A DNA stretch of 32,256 nucleotides from the NCBI RefSeq assembly GCF_008017805.1, contig NZ_VRTT01000082.1, forward strand, positions 1 to 32,256, written 5' to 3'. This document shows, piece after piece, positions 26,027 to 32,256 of this stretch. This stretch comes from Paenibacillus sp. N3.4 (GTDB lineage: Bacteria; Bacillota; Bacilli; Paenibacillales; NBRC-103111). The notes under the pieces are model-generated. The model ran no database searches and was not told the origin of the DNA. It saw nothing but the letters and a program-made list of their open reading frames with translations. The position numbers were made by a program, and so were the translations under genes. Each line of letters begins with the position of its first letter. Position 1 is the stretch's first letter.

Positions 26027-27031
26027 ATGGTATCGTATATGATCAGACGTCTTCTCCAGCTTGTGCCCGTGCTGCTCGGAATGACCATTATCGTTTTTGC
26101 TATCATTCATGCGATTCCCGGCGATCCTGCTGAGACTATTCTCGGTGAAAAGGCCAGTGAGGAATCGAAGCAGGCGCTCCGGCTGGAACTTGGTCTGGAT
26201 CGTCCGGCAGCTGTCCAGTACTTCTCGTATTTGGGAAGTTTGCTTCACGGTGATCTAGGAACCTCGATTCGCACCAAAGAACCGATAGCCAAAGAAATGA
26301 AGCCGTATCTGGCGGCAACGCTTGAACTTACCTGTGTGAGCATGCTTATTGCTGTCTTTTTTGGCGTGAATGCGGGCATTCTGAGTGCCTGGAGACAAAA
26401 TTCATGGTTTGATTTTACGAGTATGCTAATCGCTCTCATCGGGGTATCCATGCCCGTCTTTTGGTTAGGTCTAATGGAGCAGTGGCTGTTTTCACTGAAA
26501 CTGCAATGGCTTCCTTCCATAGGACGTGTGGATGTGCGCGACCCGGTTGAGGCAGTAACTCATCTATACATCATTGACGCTTTTATTGCCGGACGTCTGG
26601 ATCAAGTTTGGACGGTTATCAAACACCTGATTTTGCCAGGCATTGCGCTTGGAACGATTCCGATGGCGATTATTGCTCGAATGACGAGATCAAGTATGCT
26701 CGAAGTGCTCCGATCTGACTTTATACGAACGGCCCGTGCGAAAGGAGTATCCAAGTTTTTTGTCGTATACAAGCATGCGTTCAAAAATGCACTCATCCCG
26801 GTCATCACGGTGATAGGTCTCCAAATAGGTTTGCTGCTGGGTGGTGCCGTATTGACGGAAACCATTTTTGCATGGCCGGGGGTTGGACGCTATATTTATG
26901 AAGCGATTGCTTCTCGTGACTATCCTGTTATTCAATCGGGGATTCTGATCATTGCTTTTATATTCGTGATGATCAATCTGCTGGTCGATCTTCTGTATGC
27001 AGCAATAGACCCTCGCATCAGCTACAAATAA
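26027..27031 (+). CDS. dppB: Peptide ABC permease, DppB/OppB type
   Basis: The frame is open from 25961, but the extension covers the stem-loop and looks non-coding; the ATG at 26027 gives MVSYMIRRLLQLVPVLLGMT, the classic start of DppB. CAGGTG about ten bases upstream may be the ribosome binding site. The 334-residue protein has HAIPGDPAE, the permease loop RTARAKGVSKFFVVYKHAFK and LLLGGAVLTETIFAWPGVGR, all conserved in this subfamily. Six membrane helices can be placed. It forms the channel together with the next gene product. Confidence 0.92.
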   Translation: MVSYMIRRLLQLVPVLLGMTIIVFAIIHAIPGDPAETILGEKASEESKQALRLELGLDRPAAVQYFSYLGSLLHGDLGTSIRTKEPIAKEMKPYLAATLELTCVSMLIAVFFGVNAGILSAWRQNSWFDFTSMLIALIGVSMPVFWLGLMEQWLFSLKLQWLPSIGRVDVRDPVEAVTHLYIIDAFIAGRLDQVWTVIKHLILPGIALGTIPMAIIARMTRSSMLEVLRSDFIRTARAKGVSKFFVVYKHAFKNALIPVITVIGLQIGLLLGGAVLTETIFAWPGVGRYIYEAIASRDYPVIQSGILIIAFIFVMINLLVDLLYAAIDPRISYK

Positions 27032-27045
27032 GGGAGGAATGATCG

Positions 27046-27936
27046 TTGGCACAAGCCGTGTTGCACATAGAAACAAAACATACGAAGGTTGTTACCTCAG
27101 GCCCATGGAGAGAGGGCTGGCGGGCTTTTCGCCGTAATAAGCTGGCTATGCTCGGGATGATCATGATCCTCTTTTTTACAGCTGTTGCATGTTTGGCTCC
27201 GTGGATCACCCATTACGATTATAAAGAACAAGTGCTGCTTGATCGTCTTCAAGCCCCGAGCGCTGCGCATTGGTTCGGAACAGACGACTTGGGCAGAGAT
27301 TTGTTCACGCGTATCGTATACGGCACACGCATCTCGCTCTGGGTGGGAATTACCTCCGTTTTCGGCTCTATCGTGGCAGGTACGTTTCTCGGTATTTTGG
27401 CGGGATTTTATGGCAGATGGGCGGATGTCTTGATCTCTCGTTTTTTTGATATTTTGCTGGCCTTCCCAAGCATACTCCTCGCGATAGCCGTTGTAGCCGT
27501 ATTAGGGCCATCTTTACAAAATGCGCTGCTTGCCATTGCGATAGTGAATGTCCCCGTCTTTGGGAGGCTCGTTCGTGCGAAAGTACTTAGTCTTCGTACG
27601 GAAGAATACGTAACAGCAGCAAAAGCGCTCGGAATGAAAGACTCACGCATTCTTTTTATCCATATTTTGCCGAACAGCTTAAGTCCGATTATCGTTCAAG
27701 GGACGTTAGGCATTGCAACGGCAATCATTGAATGTGCTGCACTTGGTTTCCTGGGAATGGGTGCGCAGCCCCCTGATCCTGAATGGGGGAAAATACTATC
27801 GGATTCTCGACAATATATCCAGAACGCACCATGGACGGTTCTATTTCCAGGTCTATCCATCATGCTTACTGTGCTTGGGTTCAATCTCATCGGAGATGGG
27901 CTGCGTGATGTGCTTGATCCTCGAATGAAGCAGTAA
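27046..27936 (+). CDS. dppC: Peptide ABC permease, DppC/OppC type
   Basis: This 296-residue protein starts at TTG behind AGGGAGGA (27031-27038). The N-terminus has WRAFRRNKLAMLGMIMILFF, the first helix of DppC-type permeases, followed by HWFGTDDLGRDLFTRIVYGT, the periplasmic-side signature. The cytoplasmic loop TAAKALGMKDSRILFIHILP and GFLGMGAQPPDPEWGKIL are also typical. It is the last gene of the D-F-A-B-C operon and is followed by a terminator. The gene is intact. Confidence 0.92.
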   Translation: MAQAVLHIETKHTKVVTSGPWREGWRAFRRNKLAMLGMIMILFFTAVACLAPWITHYDYKEQVLLDRLQAPSAAHWFGTDDLGRDLFTRIVYGTRISLWVGITSVFGSIVAGTFLGILAGFYGRWADVLISRFFDILLAFPSILLAIAVVAVLGPSLQNALLAIAIVNVPVFGRLVRAKVLSLRTEEYVTAAKALGMKDSRILFIHILPNSLSPIIVQGTLGIATAIIECAALGFLGMGAQPPDPEWGKILSDSRQYIQNAPWTVLFPGLSIMLTVLGFNLIGDGLRDVLDPRMKQ

Positions 27937-27968
27937 AATGATTCATTTGTCTCTATAAGATCTAATTG

Positions 27969-28003
27969 AAGAGGCGCTTAGCCGATCTAAGGCCTCTTTT
28001 TTA
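27969..28003 (+). terminator. Rho-independent terminator of the peptide operon
   Basis: AAGAGGCGCTTA pairs with TAAGGCCTCTT, with one bulged G and a seven-base loop, and is followed by a run of T. From here to about 28280 I see no gene. Confidence 0.75.
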
Positions 28004-28334
28004 CGTTCAAATTAGCATAAAGCTGGAGAGAATGTTTCACTCGGCGATTTCCAGTTCTATTAAGTATGGAGATCTCATTTTAGCTACTCTATGTAAATGG
28101 ATTTTTAAGCAATTTCATACAAATTTATGGCATATATATTCCAATTGGGAAGTGACTCAAACCCTTGTTATAACTGGCTGGAATTTTGGTTTGTTCGGAA
28201 AGACCTAGGTCGTAAGATTATGTGATTTACAAAAAAAAATAGCTGACATCATTGATTTAAAAGGGGGAATTCCCTTGTGAAAAATGGCTTATCATGGTAA
28301 GGTCGAATTGTGTCGAAAAAAGCAGAAAAGAGCG

Positions 28335-30029
28335 ATGCCTATGAAACTAAACATTGGTATGAAAATAATAAGTGGATTCTTAATTATTGCCATTCTACTT
28401 GGAATCGTTAGTCTTTTATCTTTATATTATTTAAGGGAAATAGACGATTCCTATTCAGATTTAATTGATAGACGGGAACGCATTCTCTCTAACTCGAAGG
28501 ATATGAGAGCAAGTACACTACAACAAATGAGCAGTTTACGCGATTTTCTGCTGACCCAAAACAAAGAAGGGTTGGATAAATTAAATCAAGCAGATAATGA
28601 TCTAATGGAATTAATTACTTCTACTTCGAATTTGGTAAGACGTGATGTAGATAAAAACGACCTAAATAAACTAAAGGAACTAGAGCAACAATTTAAGAAG
28701 GGTGCCGACCAGGTAATTTCCTTAATAAAAGTAAATAAAGAAGCGGCAATAAAATTGGCGAATTCTGAAGTTATTCCAATCGGGCGTGAAATCGAGGATT
28801 TGTCTAGGAAGATTGCCGAAGCTCAACAAAAATTAGTAGATGAAAGTAGTAATAATAATACCTTGATGGTTGAATCTATTAAGACAACGATTCTGATAAT
28901 AAGTATACTTGCCTTTATATTAGCTATTTTGATAGGTTTATTTGTGTCGAGACTCATCTCTAAACCAATCGTTCAAATAGCCAATTCAGCAAAGAGAATT
29001 GCATCAGGTGACCTGACTTTAGAAAATATGAAGGTGAGAAGCCGGGACGAAGTTGGCGAATTAGCTGATTCTTTTAACCAAATGGTCATTAATCTTCGTA
29101 ATTTAATACTTCAAGTTAGTATGAGTGTTGAACATGTAGCATCATCCTCAGAAGAATTGACAGCGAGTGCTGAACAGACAAATACAGCAACAGAACAAAT
29201 CTGTTCCGCCATTCAGGAAGTTGCTTCTGGAACAGAAAAGCAAATTGAAAGTATGACGGAAAGTGTCCAGGCAGTTAGGGAAATGTCAGCAGTAGCGCAA
29301 AAAATTGCGATTAACGCGCAAAATGTGTCATCTACAGCCTCGGAAGCAGCTGATAAGTCATTTGAGGGAAATCAAGCCATTCAAAAGGTTGATATTCAAA
29401 TGAATTTTATTCATCAAACCATTAAGGACTTAGCTGAAGTAATCAAAGGATTGGGGGACCGTTCACAAGATATTGGCGAAATTGTCAGGATGATTACTGA
29501 CATTGCGTCGCAAACGAATCTACTTGCTTTAAATGCATCTATTGAAGCTGCACGGGCAGGGGAACAGGGAAGAGGTTTTGCGGTGGTTGCAAATGAAATA
29601 CGGAAATTAGCCGAACAATCCTCCCAATCATCTCAGCAGATTGCAGATTTAATATCAACCATTCAACAAGAAACGAATACGGCTACACAATCTATGGAAG
29701 CTGGAATAAAAGAAGTAAACGAGGGGATTCTTGTTGTAAATATAGCAGGAACATCATTTGACCATATTGAGCAATCCGTCCACAAAGTTGTTACTCAGAT
29801 TCAAGAAGTTGCAATTGCTGCTCAACAAATGTCGGCGAGTACTGAGCAGGCAGATAGTTCAATGAATTACATTTTTAATATTGTTGAAGAATCGGCATCA
29901 GGCATACAACATATATCAGCTTCTACGGAAGAACAATTGGCTGCAATGGAGGAAGTTTTTTCATCTGCTTCTTCCTTGTCTAAAATAGCTGGAGAATTAC
30001 AGAATCATATTGGCAGATTCAAAGTGTAA
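28335..30029 (+). CDS. Methyl-accepting chemotaxis protein
   Basis: The protein has an N-terminal helix at about 10-32, an extracellular four-helix-bundle type sensor region, a second membrane helix at about 185-205, a HAMP domain (SKPIVQIANSAKRIASGDLT), and a long coiled-coil signalling domain. The hairpin tip is DIASQTNLLALNASIEAARA, followed by GEQGRGFAVVANEIRKLAEQ, which contacts CheA and CheW. The reading frame is open from 28284, but that extension has no suitably spaced ribosome binding site; the ATG at 28335 or 28341 gives the usual MKLNIGMKIISGF start, although its AAAAGAG site is weak. The 564-residue length is normal. The ligand is unknown, and it is a single-gene unit. Confidence 0.9.
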   Translation: MPMKLNIGMKIISGFLIIAILLGIVSLLSLYYLREIDDSYSDLIDRRERILSNSKDMRASTLQQMSSLRDFLLTQNKEGLDKLNQADNDLMELITSTSNLVRRDVDKNDLNKLKELEQQFKKGADQVISLIKVNKEAAIKLANSEVIPIGREIEDLSRKIAEAQQKLVDESSNNNTLMVESIKTTILIISILAFILAILIGLFVSRLISKPIVQIANSAKRIASGDLTLENMKVRSRDEVGELADSFNQMVINLRNLILQVSMSVEHVASSSEELTASAEQTNTATEQICSAIQEVASGTEKQIESMTESVQAVREMSAVAQKIAINAQNVSSTASEAADKSFEGNQAIQKVDIQMNFIHQTIKDLAEVIKGLGDRSQDIGEIVRMITDIASQTNLLALNASIEAARAGEQGRGFAVVANEIRKLAEQSSQSSQQIADLISTIQQETNTATQSMEAGIKEVNEGILVVNIAGTSFDHIEQSVHKVVTQIQEVAIAAQQMSASTEQADSSMNYIFNIVEESASGIQHISASTEEQLAAMEEVFSSASSLSKIAGELQNHIGRFKV

Positions 30030-30052
30030 ATGAATGTATCATTTACTTTCCC
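30026..30052 (+). terminator. Weak terminator after the chemotaxis gene
   Basis: GTAAATGA (30026-30033) pairs with TCATTTAC (30039-30046), followed by TTTCCCCCTTTT. The stop codon lies inside the stem. The A+T-rich stem is weak for a terminator. Confidence 0.45.
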
Positions 30053-30259
30053 CCTTTTCACTAGCTAACCGGCTTTCTTGACCTCGAACTACTGCGGATG
30101 CTCCGCCATTTTACGTATCATCCTGGTGCATGCATCCCTTTAGCCTTCTGCACAAACTCTCCTTCGAAGGTGTTTACATAAAATTCTCATGTGAAAATAA
30201 AAGTAAAAGTTATAAATGAATGTTGTCTTTATGCAAAATAGTGAATAAAAATACAACAA
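30053..30259. other. Intergenic region without recognised content
   Basis: No supported gene. On the minus strand a short open stretch RDACTRMIRKMAEHPQ is interrupted by a stop and may be gene debris, but no family is recognised. Confidence 0.3.
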
Positions 30260-30286
30260 GGCAAACGATAATGTTTATCGTTTGCC
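30260..30286. repeat. Perfect 12-base hairpin
   Basis: GGCAAACGATAA and TTATCGTTTGCC form a perfect stem around a three-base loop TGT. There is no T run on the plus strand. It could be a terminator read on the minus strand, a protein site or a mobile-element end; it lies directly before the degraded HTH gene. Confidence 0.5.
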
Positions 30287-30300
30287 TACAAAACACAATT

Positions 30301-30960
30301 GATCAATTTGCAATAAGAAATATAAAAAAACAGTTTTGTCCGTTGTGTAATCTCAAAGAAAATTGAGAAATCTGGAAATGTAAATCGGATAAATTCTACA
30401 ATTTCAGAAGGATTTTATCAGAGAAGAATTGCGTTTACTGAATCTAGTGATGTTCATTTTAATGATAAAATTGTAAATGAGGCTTTTCGTATTTTTATTA
30501 ATTGGCCGCGATCATTTTATAATTTTTTGAAATATATATTTGGGATGGAGGAAGTGGTCAAAAAGTTTTAGATGCAAACTTAGGCAGCAAGTATATTAAT
30601 GCATATCAGGCCAGTAAACTCATGGGTACGAAATCTAATAATTTTTCAACTCTAATTAATGAAGGTTTACTGAAAGGGAAAGTTGTTGTCAGGCCGTCAG
30701 CAAAGAGATTTAGCCCCAAAAAGTAATAGAAACCAGAGCAAAGATGAAACAGCAAAAAAACAGGGGTTCACTACAGTGAGAGAAGCGGCACTGAGATTAG
30801 AAACATCAAAAACAACAATGACAAAAAAAATTTTCAATGAAGAGTTAAAATTAATTAATTTTTATCATGCACAAAGATATTTTATTCAAACAACAAATAA
30901 TCTAGTCTTATATAAAACCACATTCCAGGTGAAAATCTTGTTCGCTCAACTAAAGGGCAG
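30301..30960 (+). pseudogene. Degraded DNA-binding gene, possibly TniQ/TnsD-like, with two HTH modules
   Basis: Four successive frames look coding. The first (30301-30366) has KKQFCPLCNLKEN, a zinc-type cysteine pair. The second (30362-30571) has KIVNEAFRIFINWPRSFYNF. The third (30553-30726) has YINAYQASKLMGTKSNNFST followed by LINEGLLKGKVV. The fourth (from about 30690) has GFTTVREAALRLETSKTTMT and KIFNEELKLINFYHAQRYFI. The last two are a repeated HTH of the kind that reads ‘..EAA..L..S..T....I..G.L’. The CPLC motif followed by a WP..FYNF segment recalls TniQ-type transposition targeting proteins, but this is pattern memory only. Three or more frame changes mean the gene is dead. Confidence 0.4.
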
Positions 30961-31030
30961 GATTGCTGAATTGATGATATTCTTAAAGAACGAGGAGGAA
31001 AATGGAAAGAATATTTTGGGGAGTGATAAC

Positions 31031-31407
31031 ATGATAACAGCTTGGATTGGAAGTCTTACTTTTCTGGCAGTTGCTGTTTTGTATGTATTGTTAGCTTTAG
31101 GTTTGCCTTATGGAGATTTAGCAATGGGTGGGAAATACAAAGTATTGCCGAAACAAATGAGAGTTGCTTGTGCGATTTCTGTAGTTATTCAACTCATAGC
31201 AATTTTGTTTATATTACAAGCAGGCAATGTAATTTCGATCGGAGAAATAGAGACTTTGCAAAAGGGGGATGTTATTTCTTCGCATTTTATTTATTCTTAA
31301 ATACTGCAATGAATGCTGTTTCCAAAAGTAAAAATGAAAAGCTTATCATGACACCTATATCATTTGTTACAGCCATTTGTTTTTTTATCACTGCGTTGAA
31401 TGGTTAA
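31031..31407 (+). pseudogene. Small four-helix membrane protein, one frameshift
   Basis: GGGGAG at 31018-31023 supports the ATG at 31031. The frame gives WIGSLTFLAVAVLYVLLALG, PYGDLAMGGKYKVLPKQMR and a second helix, VACAISVVIQLIAILFILQAG. At about 31250-31262 the frame must change to read CYFFAFYLFLNTAMNAVSKS and SFVTAICFFITALNG, ending at 31407. The result is a conserved-looking integral membrane protein of about 125 residues and unknown function. Upstream the frame is open without a stop into the HTH remnant, which looks accidental. Confidence 0.55.
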
Positions 31408-31465
31408 GAAGCTATTCTCTAATTCGACTAACGGGACACATTAGCTCAACTTATGCTTTTCCTAG

Positions 31466-31750
31466 AATTCAGTTAAAGCACTTATAGCATGGGACACTGA
31501 TCCAATCAAGTTTCCCTGTAATACTTGGCTGCAGGATTTAATCGTACACTTCGGAAGTATTGAAGGTAAGCAGTTAACCGGTGAAGCGTGGACCGTATTA
31601 GTTAGTATTACAGGTCTAATTGAAGGTATGTGGGATACATTTGCGGATGTACGATTTTTAGTCGATGATGCGCCGTGGCAAGATCTTGTCTGTGGATACA
31701 CCTTTAGATTATGGGCTGGCAGAGAGGTTGCTACAGTTAAAATACTTTAG
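31466..31750 (+). pseudogene. Fragment without start, perhaps GerMN-like
   Basis: An open frame of 94 codons with no start codon or ribosome binding site reads WDTDPIKFPCNTWLQDLIVH, GKQLTGEAWTVLVSITGLIE and FADVRFLVDDAPWQDL. The SITGLIE...ADVRFLVDD part resembles the end of GerMN domains (SIVNTLTE...VKKVQFLVDG) of germination and lipoprotein families. The likeness is weak. It is preceded by a TAG at 31463-31465 and is probably the 3' end of a lost gene. Confidence 0.35.
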
Positions 31751-31971
31751 TTTGCAACAAGAGATTAACGGGCAGGATAGTTGAATCACTTCGCGAATAC
31801 TTCAAATAAGTAAAATATGCGAAGTTCGCAGATTAGACGTTATATGAAATCGGCGAACTAATAATTAATACATAGATGTAATAACGATAGAGATTAAAAA
31901 TTACAAATAAAAACAGGAATCGCAAAAATGATATTATAAATACATTAACAATTGATAAGGAAGTGAAGCCT

Positions 31972-32127
31972 CTGAAGATATTAAGATGGTTATTGAATAC
32001 AATGATGTATATAGTACTTTTTTTTATCTACTGGATAATAAGTTATTTAATCATAAGTTTAAAGGCAATCTCTATTTTTAATAATTTACTCAACTTTCGC
32101 AGCTTAATTCTCCAAACAAACCCTTGA
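31972..32127 (+). CDS. Possible small membrane protein, uncertain
   Basis: A frame of 51 codons could start at CTG behind AAGGAAG (about 31958-31964) and reads MMYIVLFFIYWIISYLIISL, one or two membrane helices, ending QTNP. Its last third overlaps the minus-strand transposase end at 32090-32256, so it may be the start of a gene cut by an insertion element, or not a gene at all. Confidence 0.25.
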   Translation: MKILRWLLNTMMYIVLFFIYWIISYLIISLKAISIFNNLLNFRSLILQTNP

Positions 32128-32256
32128 TATAACAAGGCAAACCGGAGATCCACTCGCGGAGTTGACAAAATACCGACGACTTTTCGCGGTTGGTCTTTGC
32201 ATGAGTCAGTTGAATAAATAACACCATGAGCTGTTGTAACGCTGTTTGGTAATCCA
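32090..32256 (-). pseudogene. Transposase C-terminus, probably IS4 family, cut by the window edge
   Basis: The minus strand from the right edge reads ALQQLMVLFIQLTHAKTNRE, then KSSVFCQLREWISGLPCYIK and GLFGELSCES before a TGA. From memory this resembles the C-terminal end of IS4-type DDE transposases of Bacillales. Only 54 codons are in the window, so whether the element is complete is not visible. The insertion-sequence end should lie near 32010-32090, but I could not define its inverted repeat. Confidence 0.5.

Noticed and set aside
28284..28334. N-terminal extension of the chemotaxis protein
   Set aside because: The AGGGGGA at 28261-28267 is too far from the ATG at 28284, and the extension is basic and unlike the family start.
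30683..31300. A 205-residue fusion of an HTH domain with a membrane protein
   Set aside because: The membrane part has its own ribosome binding site and ATG at 31031, and the HTH part belongs to a multiply broken gene, so the open join is probably accidental.
1..32256. CRISPR arrays, rRNA, tRNA genes, prophage modules or toxin-antitoxin pairs
   Set aside because: I saw no regularly spaced repeats, no tRNA or rRNA sequence and no phage structural genes; the SMI1/KNR4 gene alone does not make a toxin-immunity pair.

Overview
The window looks like a chromosomal segment of a Gram-positive, endospore-forming Firmicute, most probably Paenibacillus or a close relative. The signs are strong AGGAGG-type ribosome binding sites, lipoprotein binding proteins without an outer-membrane system, YesM/YesN-type sensor-regulator pairs beside carbohydrate ABC transporters, a sporulenol-synthase-like terpene cyclase and CcpA-like cre sites. 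This assignment is inference from gene content; there is no rRNA or tRNA gene here.

Layout. 1-2048: an NAD-dependent epimerase facing a decayed AraC regulator. 2131-3394: a SMI1/KNR4-fold protein and a signal-peptidase-like lipoprotein that appears to lack the catalytic residues. 3510-3990: remnant of a cytochrome-bd-subunit-I-like membrane protein. 4146-9646: an AraC regulator divergent from a carbohydrate ABC operon (two permeases, binding protein, GNAT acetyltransferase) in which three of the four structural genes carry frame disruptions. 9725-10351: mobile-element debris (C-terminal piece of an IS1182-like transposase and the 3' end of a group II intron). 10386-12296: sporulenol/squalene-hopene cyclase on the minus strand. 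12850-18929: histidine kinase, response regulator, sugar-binding lipoprotein and two permeases, with a good cre site at the binding-protein promoter. 19065-21691: UPF0303 protein, NAD(P)-binding protein and a convergent MFS exporter. 22271-27936: a complete Opp/Dpp-type peptide ABC operon in the order D-F-A-B-C, with a frame break in the binding-protein gene. 28335-30029: a methyl-accepting chemotaxis protein. 30260-32256: debris, namely an HTH (possibly TniQ-like) remnant, a broken four-helix membrane protein, a possible GerMN-like fragment, and the 3' end of a transposase running off the right edge.

How the genes work together. The window is mainly nutrient acquisition. There are two CUT1 carbohydrate importers, each next to its own regulator (AraC-type for one, two-component for the other), and one peptide importer. 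None of the three encodes its own CUT1 ATPase, so the sugar systems must share an MsmX-type ATPase encoded elsewhere (inference from the family). Short stem-loops between binding-protein and permease genes probably set the relative expression of the components.

The most striking feature is the number of reading-frame breaks: at least ten genes are affected. Some are real decay, because the AraC gene at 1353-2048 also lacks an internal block and the 3510 and 30300 regions carry several stops. Others are single-base indels in otherwise perfect genes and could be sequencing errors. I found no convincing undescribed multi-gene system. The most interesting leads are the apparently inactive signal-peptidase-like lipoprotein next to a SMI1/KNR4 gene, the cre site overlapping the predicted transcription start, the G-depleted leader before the peptide operon, and the mobile debris at the right end.
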